From NCBI RefSeq assembly GCF_013426915.1, contig NZ_AP023182.1:248001-312000 (forward strand): a DNA stretch of 64,000 nt, written 5' to 3'. Of the stretch, positions 28,223-36,804 are shown piece after piece. How positions within the stretch are numbered: position 1 is the stretch's first letter; every line of letters starts with the position of its first letter. The notes below the pieces were generated by a model. It was not told the DNA's origin, searched no databases, and was given only the letters and a program-made list of their open reading frames with translations. The DNA is from Paraburkholderia sp. PGU19. GTDB taxonomy: Bacteria; Pseudomonadota; Gammaproteobacteria; Burkholderiales; Burkholderiaceae. Made by a program: the position numbers and the translations under genes.

Positions 28223-29206
28223 ATGAGTTTCACTGTCATCGAGCAGGCCAAAGCGCGGCTGCACCGTTCCGAGCTGGCCGTGCCCGGCTCGAATCCCGCG
28301 ATGTTCGAAAAAGCCGCGCGCTCGGCCGCGGACATCATCTTCCTCGACTGCGAGGACGCCGTCGCCCCGGACGACAAGGAACAGGCACGCAAAAACATCG
28401 TCGAAGGGCTCAACGATATCGATTGGGGAAGCAAGACGATGATGGTCCGCATCAACGGACTCGATACGCACTACATGTATCGCGATGTCGTCGATATCGT
28501 CGAAGCGTGTCCGCGTCTCGACATGATCCTGATTCCAAAGGTCGGCGTGGCCGCGGACGTGTACGCCGTCGATATGCTCGTCACGCAGATCGAGGCAGCC
28601 CGCCAGCGCACCCGCCGGATCGGCTTCGAAGTGCTGATCGAAACCGCGCTCGGCATGGCGAACGTCGAGAGCATCGCGCAGTCGAGCCGCCGTCTCGAAG
28701 CCATGTCGTTCGGCGTCGCGGATTATGCGGCCTCGACGCGCGCGCGCACGACCGTGATCGGCGGCGTGAATCGCGACTACGGTGTGCTCACAGACAAGAA
28801 CGAGCGCGGCGAGCGCGATTACTTCTGGGGTGATCAGTGGCACGCCGCGCAAACGCGGATGATGGTCGCCTGCCGCGCCTATGGACTGCGTCCCATCGAC
28901 GGACCGTTCGGCGATTTCAGCGATCCCGATGGCTACGATGCCGCCGCGCGCCGCGCAGCCGTGCTGGGCTATGAGGGCAAATGGGCGATCCATCCGTCGC
29001 AGATCGAACTCGCCAACCGGGTGTTCACGCCCGCTGAAGCGGAAGTGACCAAGGCGCGCCGCATCATGGAGGCAATGGCGCAGGCCGCGAAGGAAGGCAA
29101 AGGGGCTGTCTCGCTGGATGGCCGGCTGATCGACGCGGCGAGCATCCGCATGGCCGAGGCGCTGCTCGCGACGGCAGATGCGATCAGCGGCGGCAACAAG
29201 CGATAA
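28223..29206 (+). CDS. mclA: malyl-CoA lyase
   Basis: A 327-residue CitE/HpcH-family lyase that cleaves malyl-CoA to acetyl-CoA and glyoxylate, closing the serine cycle. The AVPGSNPAMFEKA start, FLDCEDAVAP near residue 34 with the metal-binding Glu and Asp, and the late YEGKWAIHPSQIE segment are typical. An aggagaa ribosome site lies before the ATG. It is the last gene of the operon, and a strong hairpin follows 12 bases after the stop. Confidence 0.93.
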   Translation: MSFTVIEQAKARLHRSELAVPGSNPAMFEKAARSAADIIFLDCEDAVAPDDKEQARKNIVEGLNDIDWGSKTMMVRINGLDTHYMYRDVVDIVEACPRLDMILIPKVGVAADVYAVDMLVTQIEAARQRTRRIGFEVLIETALGMANVESIAQSSRRLEAMSFGVADYAASTRARTTVIGGVNRDYGVLTDKNERGERDYFWGDQWHAAQTRMMVACRAYGLRPIDGPFGDFSDPDGYDAAARRAAVLGYEGKWAIHPSQIELANRVFTPAEAEVTKARRIMEAMAQAAKEGKGAVSLDGRLIDAASIRMAEALLATADAISGGNKR

Positions 29207-29217
29207 ACGCAAGAAGC

Positions 29218-29247
29218 GGGCGGCCCGTCCAAGTCTGCGGGCCGCCC
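29218..29247. terminator. GC-rich hairpin between convergent operons
   Basis: A perfect 10-bp stem (gggcggcccg paired with cgggccgccc) with a 10-base loop lies between the mclA stop and the stop of the convergent decarboxylase gene. No T-run follows on either strand, so it may act with Rho or simply as an mRNA 3'-end stabiliser for both transcripts. Confidence 0.55.
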
Positions 29248-29304
29248 TCAACGTACAGCGCGTACAGCGCTCAAGCTATGCCACCGTACTTCAACGTACG
29301 CGGT

Positions 29305-30756
29305 TCATCCGAACGCCAATGCCATCGCCTCGCGTTCCTGACACAGGTAGTCGCCATGCACCTGATCCCACGCCGAAAGAATCGCATCGGCGGCACGATC
29401 CGCGTCGTGCTCCGTCGTGGCCCACGAGATGACCGACAGGCGCATCACCGCGCGCCCTTGCCAGCGCGCCGCGCGCACATCGCAGATGCCCTGCGCCTGG
29501 ATACGTTCGATCGCGCGCAGCGTCAGTTCGTCGGCGAGCGAGACGTCATAAGCCGAGCCGAAGCGCACGATCACCTGGTTCAGTTCGACCTCGTTGAGCA
29601 GCGCGACACCGGGACCCAGCGCAAGGCGGCGAGCCATGCGCCGCGCCAGCGCGCAATGGCGTTCGACCATCGCCGCGATGCCCTCCCGGCCGAGCGAGCG
29701 CACGAGCGCCCAGAGCGCAAAACCGCGCGCGCGACGCGAAAGCTCCGGCGCGTAGTGCACAGGGTCGCGAACGCCGTCGTCTGCTTGGGGCAGATAGCTC
29801 GCGTGAATCGACATCGCGCGCCGGTGAGCGGCGGCATCGCGCACGAACGCGCAGCCGGTTTCATAGGGCGCTTGCAGCCACTTGTGCGCGTCGGCAGCCC
29901 ATGAATCCGCGTCTTCGATGCCGGCTGCAAGATGCCTGTACTGCGCGCTTGCTCTGACCCACAGCCCGAACGCCGCATCGACGTGAACCCAGCCGCCATG
30001 CTCGTGCGCGCAAGCGGCAATCTCGCCGACGGGGTCGAACGCACCTGTCATCATGTGTCCCGCCTGGGCGATCACGATCAGCGGTCCCGAATGTTGCGCG
30101 AGCGCCTCCCGCAACGCAGAAACCTGCATGCGGCCCGACTCGTCGGCAGCGATCCGGATGACGCGCCGCTCGCCGATGCCCAGATAGCGCAACGCGGCCA
30201 GCACGCCCGCGTGCGCGCCTTCGCCGACGTACACGGAGATGGGCGGCGCGCCGCACAGACCATCGGCCTCGACGTCCCAGCCCGCCTGCCGCAGCACGGC
30301 GTCGCGGGCCGCCGCGAGGCAAACAAAATTGCTCATCGTCGCGCCCGTGGTGAAGCCGACGGAGCAGTCGCGCGGCAGGTCCAGCAGATCGAGAAACCAG
30401 CCCGCCACCACCTGTTCCGCGACGGCGGCAGCTGGCGCGCCGTGCCAGGTCGCGGCATTTTGTCCCCAGATGCTCGTGAGCCAGTCCGCCGCGACGGCGG
30501 CGGGATGCGAGCCGCCCGCGACCCAGCCGAAAAAGCGCGGCCCCGCCGTGCCGAGCAAACCCGGCTCGGCAATGGCCGAGAGCCGCGCGATGACGGCATC
30601 GGCGGGCTCGCCTTGTTCCGGCGTCGGGCCGCCGAACGCCGCGTTCAACTCGTGGAAGCTCGCGGTCGGACCCGTTGGGCGCGATGCGCGCGAGTCGTGA
30701 AATGCGAGCGCGAGCCGCGCGGCCGTTTCGAGTGCCTTGCGTGTATCGTCAGCCAT
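29305..30756 (-). CDS. PLP-dependent group II decarboxylase (aromatic-amino-acid-decarboxylase-like)
   Basis: A 483-residue fold-type I PLP decarboxylase. The HVDAAFG motif at 258-264 and the PLP lysine Lys292 in DAHKWLQAPYE are intact, and GFTTGATMSNFVCL matches the family. Substrates of such enzymes include tyrosine, tryptophan, DOPA and glutamate. The archaeal MfnA does tyrosine to tyramine for methanofuran by a related enzyme, so a link to methylofuran is conceivable, yet the gene sits at the end of the methylamine operon and bacterial methylofuran is reported to contain tyrosine. A gcaggaga ribosome site decides the start. Substrate unknown. Confidence 0.75.
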   Translation of the reverse strand: MADDTRKALETAARLALAFHDSRASRPTGPTASFHELNAAFGGPTPEQGEPADAVIARLSAIAEPGLLGTAGPRFFGWVAGGSHPAAVAADWLTSIWGQNAATWHGAPAAAVAEQVVAGWFLDLLDLPRDCSVGFTTGATMSNFVCLAAARDAVLRQAGWDVEADGLCGAPPISVYVGEGAHAGVLAALRYLGIGERRVIRIAADESGRMQVSALREALAQHSGPLIVIAQAGHMMTGAFDPVGEIAACAHEHGGWVHVDAAFGLWVRASAQYRHLAAGIEDADSWAADAHKWLQAPYETGCAFVRDAAAHRRAMSIHASYLPQADDGVRDPVHYAPELSRRARGFALWALVRSLGREGIAAMVERHCALARRMARRLALGPGVALLNEVELNQVIVRFGSAYDVSLADELTLRAIERIQAQGICDVRAARWQGRAVMRLSVISWATTEHDADRAADAILSAWDQVHGDYLCQEREAMALAFG

Positions 30757-30796
30757 TAGAGGTCTCCTGCAATCGTCAACGCCGTAATTTTTTGCC

Positions 30797-31696
30797 CTAC
30801 CCTGCCGGAACCTGCCAGAAGGGCTGCGGCGGATGAAAGGCCTCCCCATCCGCAAACCGCTCGGCCGATCGCAACGTGTTTTCGATCAGCATCGTGACCG
30901 TCATCGGTCCCACGCCACCCGGCACGGGCGTAATCCACGAAGCCCGCTCGCGCACGGGCTCGAAATCGACATCGCCGACGATGCGCCCATCAGGCGTGCG
31001 ATTGATCCCGACGTCGATCACGATCGCGCCTTCCTTGACCATCTCGGCCTTGATGAGCCCGGGCTTGCCCGCGGCGACCACCAGAATGTCGGCGTGAATG
31101 GTGTGTTGGGCCAGGTCGCGCGTTTTCACGTGACACACGGTGACGGTGGCTTCCTTCTGCAGCAGCATCAACGCCATCGGCTTGCCGACGATATTGCTCG
31201 CACCCACCACCACGACGTTCTTCCCCGCCACGTCGATACCCGTCGTCTCCAGCAAAAGCTGCACGCCATAGGGCGTGCACGGCGGAAAGATCGAATTGCC
31301 GACCACCAGCGCGCCCACGTTGTAGAGATGGAAACCGTCGACGTCCTTGTCGACGACGATGCTTTCCAGCACGCGCCGCACATTGATCTGTGGCGGCAAC
31401 GGCAGTTGCACCAGAATGCCGTGCGTGCTGCGCTCGACGTTGAGCGCGGCAATACGATCGAGCAGTTCCGTTTCCCGGCAATCCGCGTGGAACCTGTGCA
31501 TGAACGAGCGCACGCCGCAATCCTCGCAGGCTCGCACCTTGTTCGCGACGTACAGCTCGGACGCGGGGTTGTCGCCGACCAGCACCACGGCGAGACCGGG
31601 CACGACACCTCGCGCGGACAGGGCCGCGACGCGCTCGCGAAAGCGCGCGCGCAGCCGTCGCGCGAGGTGCCGGCCGTCGATGATCTGCGCTGTCAT
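30797..31696 (-). CDS. folD: bifunctional methylene-H4F dehydrogenase / methenyl-H4F cyclohydrolase
   Basis: A 299-residue FolD that interconverts methylene-, methenyl- and formyl-H4F with NADP. Tyr49 and Lys53 in ELYVANKVRACED are the catalytic pair, and VVVGASNIVGKPMALMLL and TPVPGGVGPMTVTML are the cofactor and C-terminal motifs. It overlaps mgsC by 4 bases, so it is translated with the methylamine genes. It can oxidise the methylene-H4F made by MgdABCD, with PurU finishing to formate, and may substitute for the missing mtdA and fch. Confidence 0.93.
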   Translation of the reverse strand: MTAQIIDGRHLARRLRARFRERVAALSARGVVPGLAVVLVGDNPASELYVANKVRACEDCGVRSFMHRFHADCRETELLDRIAALNVERSTHGILVQLPLPPQINVRRVLESIVVDKDVDGFHLYNVGALVVGNSIFPPCTPYGVQLLLETTGIDVAGKNVVVVGASNIVGKPMALMLLQKEATVTVCHVKTRDLAQHTIHADILVVAAGKPGLIKAEMVKEGAIVIDVGINRTPDGRIVGDVDFEPVRERASWITPVPGGVGPMTVTMLIENTLRSAERFADGEAFHPPQPFWQVPAG

Positions 31697-33060
31697 CGGG
31701 CGCCGTTCAAGCCGGGAATCCAGTTGGTCCCGGCGAGCGGCACACGCGCCATCGCCGCGGCTTCGACCGTGAGCGCCACGAGGTCTTCCGGCTCCAGGTG
31801 GTGCACGTTCTGCTTGCCGCACGCACGCGCGATCGTCGTCAGCTCCATGTTCAGCGTCTTCAGATAGTTCTTCAGACGCTTCGCGCCGACGTCGGGCTTC
31901 AGACGCTCCTGCAGCACGGGGTCTTGTGTCGTGATGCCGACGGGGCATTTGCCCGTGTGGCAATGGTGACAGAAGCCCGGCGCGGTGCCGAGGCGCGCGT
32001 AGTCGTCGAGTGCGCTCACATGCTGGCCGTTCTCGATATACGAGCCGCTATTGCAGCCCAGCGACACTAGCACGCCCTGGCCGATGGCCACGGCATCTGC
32101 ACCCATCGCCAGCGCCTTCGCGACGTCGGCCCCGCTGCGGATGCCGCCCGAGATGATCAGCTGCACCTGCCCCTTCATGTTGAGGTCTTCGAGCGCATCG
32201 ACGGCCTGGCGCAACGCGGCGAGCGTCGGAATGCCAACGTTCTCGATGAAGCAGGTCTGCGTCGCGGCCGTGCCGCCCTGCATGCCATCGACGACGATCA
32301 CGTCCGCGCCCGCATGTACCGCGAGCTTGACGTCATTGAACGTGCGGGTCGCGCCGACCTTGACGTAAATCGGGGTCTGCCAGTCGGTCATCTCGCGCAA
32401 TTCGAGAATCTTGATCTGCAGATCGTCAGGGCCTGTCCAGTCGGGATGGCGCGATGCCGAACGCTGGTCGATGCCTTCCGGCAGCGTGCGCATTTTCGCC
32501 ACGCGCGGCGAAATCTTCTGGCCGAGCAACATGCCGCCGCCGCCAGGCTTGGCCCCTTGCCCGATCACGACCTCGATCGCATCGGCCTTGCGCACGTCGT
32601 CGGGATTGAAGCCGTAACGCGACGGCAGGCACTGATAGACGAGCGTCTTCGACGATTGCCGTTCTTCGGGCGTCATGCCGCCGTCGCCTGTGGTCGTCGA
32701 GGTGCCGAGTTCGGTGGCGGCGCGGCCGAGCGATTCCTTAATGTTCGCCGACAGCGCGCCGAAGCTCATGCCTGCGACGGTGATGGGGATGGCAAGCTCG
32801 ATCGGCTTCTTCGCGAAGCGCGTGCCGAGCACGGTCTTGGTCACGCACTTTTCGCGGTATCCCTCCAGCGGATAGCGCGACAGCGACGCGCCGAGAAACA
32901 GCAGATCGTCGAAGTGCGGCACGCGCCGCTTCGCCCCGAGGCCACGGATCTCATACAGTCCATGTGCCGCGGCGTTCTGGATATAGTCGATCGTCTTGCG
33001 GTCGAAGCCCCAGGACTCTTCGGTGGCGATATGTTTCATGTGTACGGGCTTGATTTCCAT
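31693..33060 (-). CDS. mgsC: N-methylglutamate synthase subunit C (GltB FMN/Fe-S domain)
   Basis: A 455-residue protein matching the central and FMN domains of the large glutamate synthase subunit. The flavin-binding AGMSFGALS is at residues 96-104, VIGQGAKPGGGGMLLG near 165-180, and the Fe-S cysteines Cys364, Cys367 and Cys372 lie in CHHCHTGKCPVG. With MgsA and MgsB it exchanges the amide of gamma-glutamylmethylamide, forming N-methylglutamate. Split three-gene GltB sets also exist in methylamine-using non-methylotrophs (glxBCD). It follows mgsB after 15 bases. Confidence 0.87.
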   Translation of the reverse strand: MEIKPVHMKHIATEESWGFDRKTIDYIQNAAAHGLYEIRGLGAKRRVPHFDDLLFLGASLSRYPLEGYREKCVTKTVLGTRFAKKPIELAIPITVAGMSFGALSANIKESLGRAATELGTSTTTGDGGMTPEERQSSKTLVYQCLPSRYGFNPDDVRKADAIEVVIGQGAKPGGGGMLLGQKISPRVAKMRTLPEGIDQRSASRHPDWTGPDDLQIKILELREMTDWQTPIYVKVGATRTFNDVKLAVHAGADVIVVDGMQGGTAATQTCFIENVGIPTLAALRQAVDALEDLNMKGQVQLIISGGIRSGADVAKALAMGADAVAIGQGVLVSLGCNSGSYIENGQHVSALDDYARLGTAPGFCHHCHTGKCPVGITTQDPVLQERLKPDVGAKRLKNYLKTLNMELTTIARACGKQNVHHLEPEDLVALTVEAAAMARVPLAGTNWIPGLNGAR

Positions 33061-33075
33061 GGCGGGGTCCCCGGT

Positions 33076-33774
33076 TCAATATTCCTGATTCGCGTCGGCA
33101 TTCCAGTGGTACAGCGAGCGGGCCGACGAGACGCGTCTGAATTCCTTGGGATCGAACTCCGCGAATGCGGGGCCCGCTGCGCGCAGCAGTTGCGCGACGG
33201 CTTCCACATCGGCAGGTTGCATCGGCTCTTCACGCGCGTCGGCACCGAGCGACTTGACCTTGCCGCGCACATAGATCACCGCCTCGTACAGCGAGTCGCC
33301 GAGCGCATCGCCGGCGTCGCCGCAGATCACGATCCGGCCCGCCTGGGCCATGAACGCGGAAAAGCTGCCAACCGATCCCTTCACGACGATGTCCGCGCCC
33401 TTCAGCGAGATTCCGCAGCGCAGGCCCGCGTCGCCCTCGATGACGAGCAGCCCGCCGTGCGCCGATGCGCCCGCCGCGTTCGAAGCGAAACCCTTCACGT
33501 GCACGCGGCCGCTCATCATGTTCTCGGCCACACCCGTACTGGCGCTGCCCGAGATCGTCACCTTCGCTTCCTTGTTCATGCCGGCGGCGTAATAGCCTGC
33601 ATGGCCGTCGATCTCGATTTCGATGGGAAGATCGAGCCCGACCGCAATGTTGTGCGCGCCATCGGGATTCGAGATCAGCACCCTGCGCGTGCCCGCTTTG
33701 GCGGCCTCGCGGTGCAGGAAGCCATTCACGTCCGTCACCGAAGCGGACGCCAGGTCGAAGTTCACACTGTCCAT
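33076..33774 (-). CDS. mgsB: N-methylglutamate synthase subunit B (GXGXG domain)
   Basis: A 232-residue beta-helix protein matching the C-terminal GXGXG domain of glutamate synthase. Repeats such as GLLVIEGDAGLRCGISLKG and IVICGDAGDALGDSLYE follow each other from about residue 80 to 175. The role is structural within the MgsABC synthase. It overlaps mgsA by 13 bases. Confidence 0.87.
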   Translation of the reverse strand: MDSVNFDLASASVTDVNGFLHREAAKAGTRRVLISNPDGAHNIAVGLDLPIEIEIDGHAGYYAAGMNKEAKVTISGSASTGVAENMMSGRVHVKGFASNAAGASAHGGLLVIEGDAGLRCGISLKGADIVVKGSVGSFSAFMAQAGRIVICGDAGDALGDSLYEAVIYVRGKVKSLGADAREEPMQPADVEAVAQLLRAAGPAFAEFDPKEFRRVSSARSLYHWNADANQEY

Positions 33775-34670
33775 ACGTACATCTCCTCGGGAGCCGGTTC
33801 AAAAACGCGGGCGTGCTTGATGTCGGGCAGATGCGCGAGCGAACGGAACTCGGAGGCAATCGCCACGAAATCGTCCGTCTCGGCGACCACGGCCGGCTTG
33901 CAGGCGAACGGATCGCGGATCAGCGCGAGCTTGTCGGGCGTGCCCATCAGAAACGTGTAGAAGCCGTCGAGTTGCTCGAAGCCCTTCTGCAACGCCGCTT
34001 CGAGGTCGTCGCCTTCGCGCAGCCGGTATTCGAGGAAACGGCAGGCGGCTTCCGTGTCGTTGTCGGTATCGAAGCGGATGCCGTGCGGTTCGAGCATGCG
34101 TCTCACGCCGAACGGATTCGACAGCGAGCCGTTGTGCACCAGACAGAAGTCCTCGCCCGCCGTGAAGGGATGCGCGCGATCGGGCGTCACGGCAGATTCC
34201 GTCGCCATCCGCGTGTGCCCCACCAGGTGCGTGCCCGTCAGCCCGCTGAACGCGTAACGGTCCGCGACCTGGCCGGGCGTGCCCGTGTCCTTGTACAGGT
34301 CGATCATGCGTCCCGTCGACAGCACGTGCAGCCCCGGATGCGTTTCGCGGATCCAGTGCTTGACCGTCTCGGGATCGACAGCCACGCTCAACACCGCGTG
34401 ATTGTCCTTCACCTGTACCGATGCCTTGGCGCCGAGATGCGCGTTCAGTTCATGAACGAGCCCCTGCCAGTTGAAATCGGCGCCCTCTTCTGTCAGGCCC
34501 GAGTACAGGCTGATCTTGCGCACGCCGTCAGCGACGGGCTCCGTGAACACTGCAAGGCCCGCCGAGTCCGGCCCGCGCTCCGTCATGCCCAACAACATAG
34601 GCACCATCAATTCGCCGAGCCGCTCGCGCAACTCGGGCTTCTTGACGAGTAGTCCGACAATTCCACACAT
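33762..34670 (-). CDS. mgsA: N-methylglutamate synthase subunit A (class II glutamine amidotransferase)
   Basis: A 302-residue Ntn-type amidotransferase with Cys2 as nucleophile directly after the initiator Met (MCGIVGLL), the GHTRMATESAVTPDRAHPF segment and the FCLVHNGSLSN oxyanion segment. In glutamate synthase this domain hydrolyses glutamine; here it is expected to act on gamma-glutamylmethylamide. Start ATG 34670 is fixed by Cys2 and a gagataacg ribosome stretch. It follows gmaS by 51 bases. Confidence 0.88.
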   Translation of the reverse strand: MCGIVGLLVKKPELRERLGELMVPMLLGMTERGPDSAGLAVFTEPVADGVRKISLYSGLTEEGADFNWQGLVHELNAHLGAKASVQVKDNHAVLSVAVDPETVKHWIRETHPGLHVLSTGRMIDLYKDTGTPGQVADRYAFSGLTGTHLVGHTRMATESAVTPDRAHPFTAGEDFCLVHNGSLSNPFGVRRMLEPHGIRFDTDNDTEAACRFLEYRLREGDDLEAALQKGFEQLDGFYTFLMGTPDKLALIRDPFACKPAVVAETDDFVAIASEFRSLAHLPDIKHARVFEPAPEEMYVWTV

Positions 34671-34721
34671 CGTTATCTCCTCGCGCTCACATTCAAGCGA
34701 CAAGCTGTTTAGGATTCTTGA

Positions 34722-36050
34722 TCAGAAAAATTCGAGGTAGGTCTTCTGTTCCCAGTCCGACACATGGCGCATGTACTCGATCCACTCCATGTGCTTGAGA
34801 CGGAGAAACTCGCCGCCCGCCGGCCCCAGCGCCTCGAGCATCACCTCGTCGCGCTCCAGCGCATGCAACGCGGCTTCGAGGTTCTGCGGCAAGATGCTGA
34901 TGCCGTTCTCCTTGAGGTCACGAGCCGACATCTCGTAGAGGTTGGCATTGCAGGGTTCGCCCGGGTCCAGACGGTTTTCGACGCCATCGAGCCCCGCCGC
35001 AATCACGGCAGCCGTCGCGAGATAGGCGTTGCACGCGGCATCCGGCAGGCGCAGTTCGATCCGTCCGCCCGGAATGCGCACCATCGACGAGCGGTTGTTG
35101 TCGCCATAGCTCACGTAGGCGGGCGCCCATGTCGCGCCTGTCAACGATCGGCCTACGACGAGACGCTTGTACGAATTCACCGTCGGCGCGCAGATCGCCG
35201 CGAGCGCCCCAGCATGCTTCAGAATGCCCGCCGTCCAGTGGTAGGCGAGCTTCGAGAGGCCGAGGCCGCGCTCGTCGTGATCGTCGGCGAACAGGTTCTT
35301 CTTGCCGTCGGAAATCGACATGTGCATGTGCATGCCGTTGCCGGGCCGGTTCGCGAAAGGCTTCGGCATGAACGAGCAGACGAGGCCCAGTTCGTTGGCG
35401 ATCTCCGCGGCCGCCATCTTGAAGAACACGTAGTGATCGCACGACTTCAGGCAGTCGGTGTACGTGTAGTTGATCTCGAACTGGCCGTTCGCGTCTTCAT
35501 GATCGATCTGATAGACGTCGATGCCCGCCTTGATCAGCGCATCCGTCAAACGCTCCAGGAATTCGCGTGAGCGGGAAAGGCCCTTGTAGTCGTAGCACGG
35601 CTTCGGCAATGCATCGGTGTGGTCGCAGGGCGCGATCGTGCCGTCCGGCCCCTTGCGCAGCAGCGAGAACTCCGGCTCGAGCCCTGTGTTCAGAATCCAG
35701 CCATGGTCTTCGAGGCGACGAATCTGCTTTTTCAGCGTCACACGGCTTTCGAATGGCCACGGCTCGCGCTTCACATGCCCGTCACAGACGACGCGCGCAT
35801 AGCCCGGTTGCCAGGGCACGAGTTGCAGAGTATTGATGTCGCCGACGGCCATGAAGTCGGGCCCTTGCGGATCGATACCCAGGCCCCACACGGCAAAGCC
35901 CGCGAAGCCGGCTCCCGCCGTGAGAATGCTGTCGAGATGCGCGGCAGGCACGGATTTGGTCTTCGCGACTCCGTGGATGTCGACGAACTGCGCGAGGATG
36001 TATTTCACCTCGTTTGCTGCGAGAAATTTCCGGGCGTCTTCGGGGGTCAT
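34722..36050 (-). CDS. gmaS: gamma-glutamylmethylamide synthetase (type III glutamine synthetase-like)
   Basis: A 442-residue glutamine-synthetase-fold enzyme with the short N-terminal beta-grasp ([11 protein letters not shown]) and catalytic segments [31 protein letters not shown] and [13 protein letters not shown]. GmaS proteins are of this size and join methylamine to glutamate with ATP. Its position between mgdD and mgsA is the standard place of gmaS, so I prefer it to a GlnT-type glutamine synthetase, which is the main alternative. A caaggac ribosome site precedes the ATG. Confidence 0.82.
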   Translation of the reverse strand: MTPEDARKFLAANEVKYILAQFVDIHGVAKTKSVPAAHLDSILTAGAGFAGFAVWGLGIDPQGPDFMAVGDINTLQLVPWQPGYARVVCDGHVKREPWPFESRVTLKKQIRRLEDHGWILNTGLEPEFSLLRKGPDGTIAPCDHTDALPKPCYDYKGLSRSREFLERLTDALIKAGIDVYQIDHEDANGQFEINYTYTDCLKSCDHYVFFKMAAAEIANELGLVCSFMPKPFANRPGNGMHMHMSISDGKKNLFADDHDERGLGLSKLAYHWTAGILKHAGALAAICAPTVNSYKRLVVGRSLTGATWAPAYVSYGDNNRSSMVRIPGGRIELRLPDAACNAYLATAAVIAAGLDGVENRLDPGEPCNANLYEMSARDLKENGISILPQNLEAALHALERDEVMLEALGPAGGEFLRLKHMEWIEYMRHVSDWEQKTYLEFF

Positions 36051-36129
36051 CTGAATGTCCTTGAACGTGATAAATCCAGGTTTCTGAAAACGCCGGCCCG
36101 AGTGCGCGCCCGCGTCGACTACTTGCTCG

Positions 36130-36804
36130 CTACGGGGTGGCCGACTGGTCGATATCCGTGACAGCAGCGACCCCGACTGGTCCGCCGCCCAGCTCGCCGG
36201 CGATGCCCGCGAGCGTCTCCCACAGATACAACCCGTATGTGCCGTCGGCCCATACCCGGTAGTAAGGCTTGCCTGCCCGGGCGCCTGGCATGACGGTGAC
36301 GGCGACACCCGCCATCGATGTCAGCACGACTGGCCGGGCAGCCAGATCGAGCGCGCCAAAATTGACATTGCAGGTTTGCAGCAGCAGTTCGTTCACGGCT
36401 TCGCCGCACAGCACGAACGCCGCATCCTGATGAAGCACGGGGTACACGTGCATGGGCGTCTCGAGATGCGCCATCCTTGCCGAGCTGCCTTGCGTCAGTC
36501 CGTCTTCAATCAGGTATTCGGAGACGCCGAGCCGCAACACGACGCCGCCGCCCGCGAGGGGCGCCCAGCTGTTGGGCTGCGCCGGCACGGGGATGTCTTG
36601 GGCCTGCAGCCACGCCGCCACGCCCTGCCCCTTGAAGCCGGTGCGAAACAGGAAGGAGACGTCGGCGATGCCGAGCGTCGCGGCGCGCGTGCTGTCGGCG
36701 GCATCGACGCACTCCTCGACGCGCATGTTTTCCCGCACGCTCCACTGCGCGTTGGCCGTCTTCGAGGCATCGCATACGGGGCTCATCCGAAGTGGCGCGT
36801 TCAT
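36130..36804 (-). CDS. mgdD: N-methylglutamate dehydrogenase subunit D (SoxG-like)
   Basis: A 224-residue protein related to sarcosine oxidase gamma: an N-terminal variable part, then [16 protein letters not shown] and [10 protein letters not shown], and a C-terminal [16 protein letters not shown] segment. It is a non-catalytic folding and assembly subunit in the family. The start overlaps the mgdC stop by 4 bases. It is one of four subunits, in the usual order beta-delta-alpha-gamma. Confidence 0.83.
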   Translation of the reverse strand: MNAPLRMSPVCDASKTANAQWSVRENMRVEECVDAADSTRAATLGIADVSFLFRTGFKGQGVAAWLQAQDIPVPAQPNSWAPLAGGGVVLRLGVSEYLIEDGLTQGSSARMAHLETPMHVYPVLHQDAAFVLCGEAVNELLLQTCNVNFGALDLAARPVVLTSMAGVAVTVMPGARAGKPYYRVWADGTYGLYLWETLAGIAGELGGGPVGVAAVTDIDQSATP

